A DNA stretch of 64,000 nt from IGN2 sp964639955 (GTDB lineage Bacteria; Bacteroidota; Ignavibacteria; Ignavibacteriales; Ignavibacteriaceae). The translations under genes and the position numbers were made by a program. The notes below the pieces were generated by a model, which did no database searches, had not been told where the DNA came from, and saw only the letters and a list, made by a program, of their open reading frames with translations. The stretch covers positions 1 to 64,000 of the forward strand of contig CAZXGJ010000003.1 in assembly GCA_964639955.1 (NCBI GenBank). The letters run 5' to 3'. Below, one piece after another: positions 8,313 to 16,538 of this stretch (position 1 is its first letter; every line of letters starts with the position of its first letter).

Positions 8313-8609
8313 CTTTTAACCTGTTAAATTTTAATGATTTCAATAAATAAACCAACTGCATAGTTACATATTAAATGCCACCGTTCGGATTCCTGAAGAT
8401 TTGCTTTAATTTGAGTATTGCAGATATTGACAGCTGTTTTACCTGCTTATTCTTATTTGTTGGAAGGGTAGTTTCTCAAAAGAGAAAAGGAATAATAATG
8501 CAATTTTCTAAAATAGTGATGTCTCCGAAGCATAGGATTAATTCATTATTACTAAGTTAGAATAAGTCGATTGAAAAATTTTTTTTGTGACTGAGAAGAG
8601 AATCTATTC
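8313..8609. other. Divergent intergenic region upstream of the hydrogenase operon
   Basis: The 297-bp gap separates the minus-strand hydrogenase operon from a plus-strand acyltransferase gene and must contain both promoters. I found no convincing TAnnTTTG element or clear operator palindrome. A 61-codon plus frame at 8375-8560 lacks a ribosome site and any family resemblance and is not counted as a gene. Confidence 0.5.
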
Positions 8610-9737
8610 TTGAAAGAAAAAGTCCGTTATACATTCATAGATTTGCTTCGCGGCTGGGCAATTATACTAATGATTGAACCGCACGTGTTTAACACTTTTC
8701 TGCTTCCGGAATTAAAGCAGACAGGATGGTTCAGCATTGTTACATTTATAAACGGATTAATAGCGCCAGCATTTCTTTTTGTTTCCGGTTTTGTATTCGA
8801 GATTTCTTCCGGCAGCAAGCTTGATGATATGCGGAAGTTTAAACTTCCGTTCTGGAAAAAGCTCTGGAGAATTCTTTCAATAATTCTGATTGGTTATGCA
8901 CTTCATCTTCCGTTCAAATCCCTATCAAAGATCATCAACAAATCAACTCCCGAACAACTTCAGAGTTTTTTTGCAGTTGATGTGCTTCAGTGCATTGGAG
9001 CCGGGCTGCTTGTTCTTTTTGCTTTGAGATTAATTATCAAGTCGGATAAAATTTATCATAATATTTTAATCGGATTAACAATTGCGGTAACTGCGATTTC
9101 ACCAATTTTCTGGAAGACGGAATTTACAAACTATCTTCATCCGGTATTTGCAAATTACTTCAACCGTTTGAACGGTTCACTCTTCCCTGTTTTCCCGTGG
9201 ATAAATTTTATTCTCGTCGGTGCAAGCTTCTCAAAATACTTTTTAAATGCGGCATCAAATGGCAAAGAAAAAAAGTTTATAAATGCAACAACTTTCACCG
9301 GAATTGTAATGCTGTTATCCGGTCACTTGTTTTACTCAGGATTGTTTCCCGGTTCTTTAACATCCATTCTTCCTAACCCGGTATTTTTTATTGAAAGACT
9401 TTGCTACGTTTTATTTTTTACTGCTCTTTGCTGGTATTATGCCAAATGGAGGAATACAATACAATCATTTGTGCTCGATGCAAGCCGTGAATCGCTTTTA
9501 ATTTATTGGTTGCATCTACTGGTTATTTACAGTTCTACGTTCGGAAAAAGTCTAGCAAATTCTTTTGGTTCGCGTCTGAATGTAACAGAAAGTATTGTTG
9601 TAACTTTAGTGTTGATGGTGCTAATGGTATTGGCTGCAAAACTCTGGAGCTGGACGAAAATTAAATTCCCGAATTATGCGACCAAAGTTGCGTGGGGAGT
9701 TGTTGGTGTGTTGTTTGTAATTTTTTTATTGAGTTAA
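8610..9737 (+). CDS. Acyltransferase-like multi-pass membrane protein (HGSNAT/DUF1624 type)
   Basis: The 375-residue protein has about ten hydrophobic segments. Its N-terminus, FIDLLRGWAIILMIEPHVFN, is typical of the DUF1624/heparan-alpha-glucosaminide acetyltransferase-like and acyltransferase-3 superfamily, including an early His on TM1. The conserved late motif ESLLIYWLHLLVIY is also present. Members move acyl groups across the membrane to sugars or envelope components; the substrate here is unknown. The start is TTG 8610 behind an AGAAGAG stretch; the next in-frame ATG would remove the first membrane segment. It is a single gene, convergent with the C25-like gene. Confidence 0.8.
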   Translation: MKEKVRYTFIDLLRGWAIILMIEPHVFNTFLLPELKQTGWFSIVTFINGLIAPAFLFVSGFVFEISSGSKLDDMRKFKLPFWKKLWRILSIILIGYALHLPFKSLSKIINKSTPEQLQSFFAVDVLQCIGAGLLVLFALRLIIKSDKIYHNILIGLTIAVTAISPIFWKTEFTNYLHPVFANYFNRLNGSLFPVFPWINFILVGASFSKYFLNAASNGKEKKFINATTFTGIVMLLSGHLFYSGLFPGSLTSILPNPVFFIERLCYVLFFTALCWYYAKWRNTIQSFVLDASRESLLIYWLHLLVIYSSTFGKSLANSFGSRLNVTESIVVTLVLMVLMVLAAKLWSWTKIKFPNYATKVAWGVVGVLFVIFLLS

Positions 9738-9741
9738 AATT

Positions 9742-9768
9742 GTAGCACAGATTAATAATCTGTGCTAC
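9742..9768. terminator. Bidirectional hairpin terminator or palindromic repeat
   Basis: A perfect 12-bp inverted repeat (GTAGCACAGATT, loop AAT, then AATCTGTGCTAC) lies between convergent genes, 4 bp after one stop and 8 bp before the other. It lacks a strong T-tract on either side, so it may instead be a dispersed intergenic palindrome. Confidence 0.6.
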
Positions 9769-9776
9769 GGGAAAAC

Positions 9777-11195
9777 CTACTTAATTAAAATCATCTTCTT
9801 TACTGAAGCGTATTCTCCGGCTTGTACTTGATACAAATAAACACCGCTTGCCAATCCCGATGCTTCAAAGTTTATTTCGTGATATCCTGACTCCAGTTCT
9901 TTATCTGCCAATGTTTCAACTAATTGTCCAAGAGAGTTGTAAACGTTAATCTTCACTCTGCTGTCAACTGGCAATGCAAATTTAATTGTTGTTATTGGGT
10001 TGAATGGGTTCGGATAATTTTGGTAAAGCGTAAAACCTTGTGGAATTTCATCTGCGACTTTTTCAACACCGACGGTAGTATCATATTTTAACTTTAGAGA
10101 TGGATCTGCCCAGAGATTGGCAACTTTTCTAACATAATCATACAATCCTCCAATTGGAAAGTTGTCCGAAATCATGGCCTCTCCTATCGAATTAATTAAT
10201 GGATCGAAAATTCTTGATGCCCAGTTGCTTTCAAACAGATGGCCGATCGTGTAATAGGTGTAACCAACAAAAACGCACCCACCCAGCGAGCCTGCGTCTG
10301 GCAGTGTCATCATGGCTTTAGTAAGGTTGGTATTTGTATCAAGAATTGCACTCTGTCTCCCGGATGAAAAAGTGAAAAAATATTTATCCTGATTTGTGAA
10401 TCCATTCAAATCCTCAATTGTAATCCAATCTGAACCACCAATGTAAGGATCGTCACCAAGGCCTAATAACCAAACAACTGCATTTCCTCTCTGATTTATC
10501 GCTTTATAAATTGAATCGATAGTGCCGTAGTATTGCGATGTGTCATTTTCGGCTATATAAAAAGGTCTAATGTAGGATGGTAATGAAGTGGCAATTCCCA
10601 AAGCATAATTTATATAGTTTAAATTACTTGCATCTTCACCCGCACAGAGGAAAAGTGCATTATTCATCCAAGAATAGATTGTGTCATTCGTTTCGTAGCC
10701 CATAACTTTGAAAAAGTAGTTATTTATTTCAGTTTCATCTTTACAAGGGATTCTGCCAAGTAAAAAATCAGTTATAATTGTATCATTTTCATAAATATTC
10801 TGGCAATAATAATAGTCTGAATGAAAATAAACTGTCGGCTGAGAAGGAAAAGGAATTTGAAAATTTGGAACATCTGAGACGGTTCCAACAATGAGGAAGA
10901 ACTTTGGTCTCGGTTCTTTCCAGAATGTTCCAGCATAACTGACAAAATCTCTTATGTTATCCTCTGGAGCTGCACTTGAATCAAACTCGGCATATATCTG
11001 GGTTGTATCAACAATTAAAGTTCTGAAATCTCTAACAGTTTCTTTGTGCTGCCTGAATGGGTCGCAGGCATTTACAAATTCCGGAACTGTTATGATGATG
11101 TAATCGTACTGGTTTGTTGTATCGCGGAGTGTAACCGGTTGTGAGTGAAGAGAAGAAAAAGAAACGAGCAGAATAAAAAATGTTATGCCTTTCAT
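9777..11195 (-). CDS. Gingipain-fold (C25) homologue lacking catalytic residues, T9SS cargo
   Basis: This 472-residue exported protein has a signal peptide (1-18), a peptidase C25-like domain (about 28-370) and a type IX sorting domain (about 385-472, YQNYPNPFNP...GVYLYQVQ). The C25 landmarks are clear: YDYIIITVPEF, DFLLGRIP...E near 143-155, and WADPSLKL near 362-369. The catalytic His motif GHG reads GLG (245-247) and the region of the catalytic Cys reads TFSSGRQ (275-281). Both members of the His-Cys dyad therefore appear lost, and it is probably a non-catalytic binding or structural protein. Loss by sequencing error would need two separate substitutions. It is followed upstream by a second T9SS cargo gene with a very similar tail. 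Confidence 0.82.
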   Translation of the reverse strand: MKGITFFILLVSFSSLHSQPVTLRDTTNQYDYIIITVPEFVNACDPFRQHKETVRDFRTLIVDTTQIYAEFDSSAAPEDNIRDFVSYAGTFWKEPRPKFFLIVGTVSDVPNFQIPFPSQPTVYFHSDYYYCQNIYENDTIITDFLLGRIPCKDETEINNYFFKVMGYETNDTIYSWMNNALFLCAGEDASNLNYINYALGIATSLPSYIRPFYIAENDTSQYYGTIDSIYKAINQRGNAVVWLLGLGDDPYIGGSDWITIEDLNGFTNQDKYFFTFSSGRQSAILDTNTNLTKAMMTLPDAGSLGGCVFVGYTYYTIGHLFESNWASRIFDPLINSIGEAMISDNFPIGGLYDYVRKVANLWADPSLKLKYDTTVGVEKVADEIPQGFTLYQNYPNPFNPITTIKFALPVDSRVKINVYNSLGQLVETLADKELESGYHEINFEASGLASGVYLYQVQAGEYASVKKMILIK

Positions 11196-11336
11196 CTTAT
11201 TACCTCTTTTAATAGTTATTGAAAGAAAGGTAAAATTATGTGATGTACGAACTCCTCTTTTTGTTTTTAAGAAACGTCAGAAAAAATATTTTATCTGTCA
11301 AGTCTTATTTTACAGACCAACAATCACAAATAAGAA

Positions 11337-11357
11337 GGGCAAGTCAGCGACTTGCCC
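11337..11357 (-). terminator. Terminator hairpin after the M14 carboxypeptidase gene
   Basis: A 9-bp perfect stem (GGGCAAGTC / GACTTGCCC, loop AGC) lies 24 bp past the stop. On the minus strand it is followed by TTCTTATTT, as expected for Rho-independent termination. The sequence may also belong to a dispersed palindrome family. Confidence 0.65.
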
Positions 11358-11380
11358 CTACAAAGTTTTGTTATTTCTTC

Positions 11381-13711
11381 TTATTTGATAAGAAGCATCT
11401 TCTTTACCGAAACATAATCCTGTGCCTGCAGTTGATATAAATAAACGCCACTTGCTAAACTTGATGCATCAAAGTTTACTTCGTGATAACCGGATTCCAT
11501 TTCTCTGTCTACCAATGTTTCAACCAATTGCCCGACTGTGTTGTAAACATTTATTTTTACTCTACTCGCAACTGGCAGAGCAAATTTAATTGTTGTTACT
11601 GGATTGAACGGGTTGGGGTAATTCTGATACAAAGTAAAATCTGTTGGTCCGGTTACATCAATTTCTACTTCATCGCTGTAAGAAAAACTTCCATCGAAAT
11701 CAATTTGCTTTAATCTGTAAACATAATTTCCGGGATTAGTGATCTTGTCTTTGTAACTGTACTCTGTCAACTCAGTTGTTGTTCCTCTTCCCTCAACAAA
11801 TGAAATTTTTTCCCAATCATTTTGACTTTTGATATTTGACATTTGACTTCGCTCTACTTCAAAGCCCTGATTGTTAGTCTCCGTTGCCGTCTTCCATTTA
11901 AGAACAACTTCATCGCCCTCAATTGCAGCGGTGAATGAAACAAGTTCAACGGGAATTACATCTGTAGCTTTTATTGCATCAAGATCAAAGCCGGCATTTG
12001 CCTGGTTTGCAACACCATCGCCATCATCAACAATTCTTATAAACTGCGCCTGGCTTAAACCCGAGCCTGAGAGGTTGAATTGAGTGGTGCCGTTTCCTGT
12101 TCCAAGTAAAACCCATGGACCATCGATTGACTGTCCTGCATAACAGTAATAGCCCTCGGGCGAAGAGTCGCCCTCATACACAGTAAAATCTGTACCAGTA
12201 ACATCCGGAATTGGATACTGCATATCCAAAACACACCAGCCGCTTTTGCCGATTGAATAATTGATATTGTCTGGTGCACCCAGAGCAGCCGGTGTTAATC
12301 CTTCATCTGAGAAATTGTTATCAGGAATTTGAGATGCCGCAAACTGGTAGGCGTATTGTCCGCTTGCTGGCTGCAATTGAAAATTGACTGTTGTAGTACT
12401 GTTAGCTCCCACCCAAACACCGGTAACTGTCTGGCTTAAATAACCATTTGCTGCTACAGTAACGGAATATGTTCCGGGCAGAACATACTTATGGTAATCA
12501 CCGGCAGTTGGATCGGTGTAAGAAGGATAATAGTTGTTTACAAAAATTACTGCTTTAACAGGCAAACCGTTTATAGCATCGGTTACAGTTCCTGCGAGCC
12601 CGTAACCGGCATATTCAATCATTGCAATCATAGAGGGGTAGTTCCAGTTGTAATATTGCATAATCTGATTTGGCGGAGGCTGTTTGCTGTAAGAAATTTC
12701 CATCGTCCAGCTTACTGAGCCCATCATACCGTAATTACCATCTTTTGTGCTACCATTGATTGGATACATAACGTTGTAACCTTGCCCGTACGCCAAAGAA
12801 GTATATCCTGAAACAGAGGAATAAAGACCTGCTAACTGATGAATATGATTTTGATCCGTTGTAGGATCAGGGCGATAACTCCATGGATATGAAATAATTT
12901 CTGTACCGCTGTGGTATGTAATATGGACAACAAATTGATTGTTATACATGCATTCTCTTAAAAGTTTTGTTTCAGGCTGCGAGAAGGCACCTGGACTGCC
13001 GCCCCATTGATCCCACATATAACCCCAATCTCTGTTCAAATCAACACCATTAGCATTATAACGCGACATATTATATCTGCCGTCAGGGTTTACCATCAAG
13101 TATAACCATATTTCACGTGTGTTAATCAGGTCCGTTACTGTAGGATTAGCTCCGTATTGAAGGCAAAGGTCACGGGCAAAACGAATTATATTTTCAGGTC
13201 CGCCAATTTCATCACCGTGAATTCCGCCATCGAACATTACTTCAGGTTCCGGTTCATCAACTTCAACGTTATCACTTATTTTCAGAGCAGCACACTGCCG
13301 GTTCTGTAATGAATAACCGTATAGATATTTTTTGCAGATTGTCGGGAAAGCTCCGGCAAGACTATCTGCCAGATCAATTATCTGCTGATATGTATGATAT
13401 GCATCGGGAAGCAACCAGAAATCTTTATAGTAAGCGTTCAGGTCTTCGATCTCTACAGTGTACGGAATACTCAACGCCTCTATCTTACTTATCTCATCAG
13501 GTGTTACGTAAACGGTTATGTGATCACCATGAAAATCAGCATTAAGCTTTAATTTATAGATTTGTTTTATATGATCGGGATTGTCAGTGGAAATTCTTAT
13601 CTGCTTTTCCTCTAATCTCCAGCCGCCTTCCCCCATCAATTGTGCATTTGCTATTGAACCTAAAAGCAAAGAAATAATAAAAAGTGAAATTATTGTGATT
13701 ATTCTTGTCAT
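11381..13711 (-). CDS. Secreted M14 zinc carboxypeptidase with T9SS sorting domain
   Basis: This 776-residue protein has a signal peptide (1-23) and an M14 carboxypeptidase domain (about 100-370). Zinc ligands are H165 and E168 (GGIHGDE) and H267 (YHSGTE), with substrate residues in NPDGR (208-212) and NRD (226-228). E338 in MEIS is the likely general base, so the enzyme looks active. A carboxypeptidase-regulatory-like beta domain (about 370-447), a discoidin-like beta domain (about 455-580), an Fn3-like stretch (about 590-680) and a type IX sorting domain (last 85 residues) follow. It likely trims peptides outside the cell. The ATG is preceded by AGGGAG. A low-complexity insertion near residues 624-632 is noted separately. 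Confidence 0.92.
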   Translation of the reverse strand: MTRIITIISLFIISLLLGSIANAQLMGEGGWRLEEKQIRISTDNPDHIKQIYKLKLNADFHGDHITVYVTPDEISKIEALSIPYTVEIEDLNAYYKDFWLLPDAYHTYQQIIDLADSLAGAFPTICKKYLYGYSLQNRQCAALKISDNVEVDEPEPEVMFDGGIHGDEIGGPENIIRFARDLCLQYGANPTVTDLINTREIWLYLMVNPDGRYNMSRYNANGVDLNRDWGYMWDQWGGSPGAFSQPETKLLRECMYNNQFVVHITYHSGTEIISYPWSYRPDPTTDQNHIHQLAGLYSSVSGYTSLAYGQGYNVMYPINGSTKDGNYGMMGSVSWTMEISYSKQPPPNQIMQYYNWNYPSMIAMIEYAGYGLAGTVTDAINGLPVKAVIFVNNYYPSYTDPTAGDYHKYVLPGTYSVTVAANGYLSQTVTGVWVGANSTTTVNFQLQPASGQYAYQFAASQIPDNNFSDEGLTPAALGAPDNINYSIGKSGWCVLDMQYPIPDVTGTDFTVYEGDSSPEGYYCYAGQSIDGPWVLLGTGNGTTQFNLSGSGLSQAQFIRIVDDGDGVANQANAGFDLDAIKATDVIPVELVSFTAAIEGDEVVLKWKTATETNNQGFEVERSQMSNIKSQNDWEKISFVEGRGTTTELTEYSYKDKITNPGNYVYRLKQIDFDGSFSYSDEVEIDVTGPTDFTLYQNYPNPFNPVTTIKFALPVASRVKINVYNTVGQLVETLVDREMESGYHEVNFDASSLASGVYLYQLQAQDYVSVKKMLLIK

Positions 13712-13874
13712 TATAACTCCCTGATTAAAATTAATTTTAATTTCAATTTCAGTATCAAAAATATTAAAAATATACTAACAACTTCATCTATTTAATCAAC
13801 TCCCTGATAAAATACTTTCCGGCCGGTATATTAAACCATAAATTCAATTTGACATATTGTTTTTGCAATTAACA

Positions 13875-14195
13875 TCATCTGAATTTTTTCTTTAACTCTG
13901 CAATCCCTTTCTGATCGCCGATAATCGTTATACGATCGCCTTCGCTTAAAATTGTATTTCCTTTAAGTACTATTGCTTTGCCGGCTCTCCTTATAATAGC
14001 AACAAAAGAACCATCAGGGAACCTGATATTTACTTTAATTTTGCACCGTACTAAAACCATTTCAGCCTGTGGCAGTCCTTTTAGGCGTAAATGCGGTAAA
14101 GCAATACAATGGGTTACAGGTGTTACACCAAGTGTCGTACTACCAAGAAATTGTTTTTCAATTTTCCAGAGATCATCCTTAATAAATTGGGATAT
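13875..14195 (-). pseudogene. Remnant of a PTS EIIA-like / TrkA-C transporter regulatory tail
   Basis: An open stretch of 106 codons without a proper upstream start reads STTLGVTPVTHCIALPHLR and GLPQAEMVLVRCK. This matches the active-site region of PTS EIIA type-2 domains found fused to transporters. It then jumps directly to FPDGSFVAIIRR and GDRITIIGDQKGIAELKK, a TrkA-C (RCK_C) domain. The distal half of EIIA is missing and an in-frame TGA lies just upstream at 14196-14198. No membrane part is present. It is best read as the decayed C-terminus of a transporter; a short translated product from ATG 14060 (TrkA-C only) cannot be excluded. Confidence 0.6.
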
Positions 14196-14567
14196 TCATT
14201 CTGAAGCCGACCGAAAGATATGCATGAGTTTTTCATCCGGTCATAATCCTGAAAACGGCTTCAGATGACAAAATCATCAAAATAAGTTGATTCTTTTATA
14301 AATCTCATCTCTTGATACGCTGTGCAAATGCAATTAAAAATTCAATATCAGAACTTCAGTATTCCATGTAAAAGAATAACTTATCCATCAAAATCTTTAC
14401 AAAAATATCATTAAAGATTTAAGAAATCGAACAAAATACGATAATAGTTGATAATTCGACAACCCTTTACTTGCAGTGAGGCTGGTTAATATCTGTTTGC
14501 CAGTCTCTTTAGTTTGATTAACTTTGAAGCGTAATTATAATAAGTTCAACAATTTAAGAGGTATCAT
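14196..14567. other. Non-coding stretch with a long inverted repeat
   Basis: This 372-bp gap contains an imperfect inverted repeat: TCTGAAGCCG at 14200-14209 and CGGCTTCAGA at 14256-14265. The arms extend to 13-14 bp with one indel, and a nested GACCG/CGGTC pair lies inside. The rest is AT-rich and shows no gene; it should carry the promoter of the RlpA-like gene and possibly further decayed transporter sequence. Confidence 0.5.
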
Positions 14568-15062
14568 TTGAAGTTATTAGCCTTAGTGTTAATAATATTA
14601 GTTATAGGTGGTTTAGTGGGATTTACTGTAATACAGAGCGAGAATGGTGAAGATGCCGAGCGAACTATTGTTGAGGAGTTCGTTCCTGAAACTATCAAGG
14701 AAAACACTGTTAATACTTCATTAGTAGAATTCAAAGATCGTGGAACGATGAAAGCCTCCTGGTATGGACCAAAGTTTCACGGAAAATTAACTGCTAATGG
14801 TGAAATTTATGATCAAATGGCTCTAACCGCTGCTCATAAATCACTTAAATTTGGAACTTTGTTAAAAGTTACCAACCCAAGAAACGGAAAATCAGTTATC
14901 TTAAGAATTAATGACAGAGGGCCCTATATTGATAACCGGGAGCTTGATCTTTCAAAAGGTGCCGCAATTGAATTGGGGCTGATTGAGAAAGGTGTTGCAA
15001 GAGTTAAGGTCGAAGAAATTTCTCCGGGAATGGATATAGACCCTATCACAATTGTTAATTAA
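14568..15062 (+). CDS. RlpA-like double-psi beta-barrel protein
   Basis: This 164-residue protein has an N-terminal membrane anchor or uncleaved signal (about 1-22) and an RlpA-type double-psi beta-barrel domain (about 65-155). Hallmarks are ASWYGPKFHGKLTANGE, ALTAAHKSLKFGTLLKV, NDRGPY and RELDLSKGAA. RlpA proteins bind or cleave denuded peptidoglycan glycans in the envelope. No SPOR domain is present. The start is TTG 14568 with AAGAGG six bases upstream; no ATG lies near. A hairpin terminator follows. Confidence 0.88.
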   Translation: MKLLALVLIILVIGGLVGFTVIQSENGEDAERTIVEEFVPETIKENTVNTSLVEFKDRGTMKASWYGPKFHGKLTANGEIYDQMALTAAHKSLKFGTLLKVTNPRNGKSVILRINDRGPYIDNRELDLSKGAAIELGLIEKGVARVKVEEISPGMDIDPITIVN

Positions 15063-15086
15063 TAATTATTTTATAGCTTTATTTAA

Positions 15087-15116
15087 GCCTGTCCTTTCAT
15101 CGGGGCAGGTTTTTTT
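15087..15116 (+). terminator. Rho-independent terminator of the RlpA-like gene
   Basis: A stem CCTGTCC / GGGCAGG (one G-U pair) with a short loop is followed directly by TTTTTTT, 25 bp after the stop. Confidence 0.8.
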
Positions 15117-15182
15117 ATTCTAATTTATCAAACTTCTATCTTAAATTTGCTTTGAATGTATTTTACAATCTTCCCGTGCTAA

Positions 15183-15737
15183 ATGAATAAACTAAACCTT
15201 GGCTGCGGTAAAGACATAAAAGGAGGCTATTTCAATCTCGACTTAGTTGATTACGGTGGGAATATGATTCACGATATTAACACTTTCCCATACCCCTTCG
15301 AGGAAAATTATTTTGATGAGATATACGCCTCGCACGTGCTTGAACACCTAAATAGCTTCCACAATACAATTTCTGAACTATACCGCATATTAAAGCCGAA
15401 TGGAATTTTGATTGTTTACGCACCTTTCTTCCTAAACACAAAATATTTTGGTGAACCCGATCATAAAATTCCATTCTCAATCCGAACTTTCGATAACTAC
15501 GAATATATCGGTAACCGCAAACTTAAGTTCTATGAAAAGTGGAAGCTGAACCACAGAACAAACTATGAGGGTAAAACACAATTTGAAGTACTTGAGAAAA
15601 AATTTATAACCTCTCATTTTGCTTTATTAAAATGGATGGATTTTTTTGTGAATCTTGAACCGGTTATTTACGAAAGATTCTTCGCAGGCATCTTCTCACC
15701 TGAAGAAGTATATTTTAAACTACGGGCAATTAAGTAA
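15183..15737 (+). CDS. Class I SAM-dependent methyltransferase-like protein
   Basis: This 184-residue protein begins with the glycine-rich SAM loop LNLGCGKDIKGGYFNLD. It continues with a Methyltransf_11-like core: FDEIYASHVLEHL and ISELYRILKPNGILIVYAPFF. Such small enzymes without a C-terminal substrate domain are common near envelope-sugar genes; the substrate cannot be inferred. The ATG start at 15183 has no strong ribosome site. It is convergent with the DUF423 gene, only 2 bp apart. Confidence 0.85.
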   Translation: MNKLNLGCGKDIKGGYFNLDLVDYGGNMIHDINTFPYPFEENYFDEIYASHVLEHLNSFHNTISELYRILKPNGILIVYAPFFLNTKYFGEPDHKIPFSIRTFDNYEYIGNRKLKFYEKWKLNHRTNYEGKTQFEVLEKKFITSHFALLKWMDFFVNLEPVIYERFFAGIFSPEEVYFKLRAIK

Positions 15738-15739
15738 GT

Positions 15740-16114
15740 TTAATCTGATTCTTTTCTTCTGATAACCTCAACAATTAACCACAGCCAGCCAATGAGAAAA
15801 CACACTCCGCCAATTGGTGTAATCATTGCAAAGAAGCTTACACCTAAAGTTGAGTAAAGATAAAGTGAAAATGAGAAAAGAATTATCCCAGTCAGAAAAA
15901 ATATGGATGCAATCTTTGATTGGATGTAATCTGTTAAAGCAAGCATTAGAAGAACAAGCGTATGAATAAACTGATAGAGGACGCCTGTTTTATAAACCTC
16001 AAGCATTTCAGTAGATAGTTTTTCTCTCAATCCGTGGGCTCCAAATGCACCAATTGCCACAGCAGTAAATCCAGAAACAGCAGAAATAATTATCCATATT
16101 TTTTTCTCTTTCAT
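15740..16114 (-). CDS. DUF423 family small membrane protein (YgdD-like)
   Basis: This 124-residue protein has four hydrophobic segments. The DUF423 signature is SGFTAVAIGAFGAHGLREKL near the N-terminus, followed by TGVLYQFIHTLVLL and the final TPIGGVCFLIGWLWL. The length matches the family. Members are widespread inner-membrane proteins without an established function. Single gene; ATG start. Confidence 0.88.
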   Translation of the reverse strand: MKEKKIWIIISAVSGFTAVAIGAFGAHGLREKLSTEMLEVYKTGVLYQFIHTLVLLMLALTDYIQSKIASIFFLTGIILFSFSLYLYSTLGVSFFAMITPIGGVCFLIGWLWLIVEVIRRKESD

Positions 16115-16131
16115 ATCAATCCTCTATTGCA

Positions 16132-16163
16132 TTGAATAGTTGAGTGTAATTTCTTTAAATTTG
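16132..16163 (+). promoter_or_regulatory. Candidate TTG/TAnnTTTG-type promoter upstream of the CcmE-like gene and uvrB
   Basis: TTG (16132-16134), a 21-bp spacer and TAAATTTG (16156-16163) match the -33/-7 pattern described for Bacteroidetes primary sigma factors, 31 bp before the start codon. Prediction by eye only. Confidence 0.35.
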
Positions 16164-16193
16164 TTTGCAATTTAATCAAATAAAAAAAGAGAT

Positions 16194-16535
16194 ATGAAAA
16201 CTTTACAAAAGCTTATTTTACCAGTTCTGATTGTCATTGCTGTTTTTTTAATATATAAATTTTACTTCGTTAAAGGTGGAGATTTGGGTTCATTTGCTGA
16301 CTTCGATCCAAACAACAATGCTGTAAAAGAAATAAGAGTTCAATTGCTGGCTGAGAGAGGAATTGAAAATTCTGGTGGTGGAGTTATCTTTTATGCATCT
16401 GATAAAACCGGTAAGGTTGTTAATATTTATGGTGAAGCTCAGCTGCCCGATGGTTTTGAATCAGCGGAAGTTGTGATTCTAAAAGGACACTTAACACAAA
16501 GCGGATTTCACGTCCATGAAATTTTGCTCGATTAA
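16194..16535 (+). CDS. CcmE-like OB-fold membrane-anchored protein
   Basis: This 113-residue protein has one N-terminal membrane segment (about 7-25). The C-terminal half resembles the CcmE OB-fold: VIFYASDKTGKVVNIYGEAQ, LPDGFESAEVVILKGHL and FHVHEILLD. The chain ends before the position of the haem-binding His of classical CcmE, so haem chaperone activity is doubtful. No other cytochrome c maturation genes are nearby. It lies 3 bp upstream of uvrB and is probably co-transcribed. Its function is unknown. Confidence 0.7.
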   Translation: MKTLQKLILPVLIVIAVFLIYKFYFVKGGDLGSFADFDPNNNAVKEIRVQLLAERGIENSGGGVIFYASDKTGKVVNIYGEAQLPDGFESAEVVILKGHLTQSGFHVHEILLD

Positions 16536-16538
16536 TCT

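Noticed and set aside
8375..8560. 61-codon plus-strand frame in the divergent gap
   Set aside because: No ribosome site, no recognisable motif and poor composition for a gene.
13715..13815. Repeated ACTCCCTGAT(A)AAAT upstream of the M14 gene
   Set aside because: One copy is the ribosome site region; the second is a short chance-level similarity without a gene after it.
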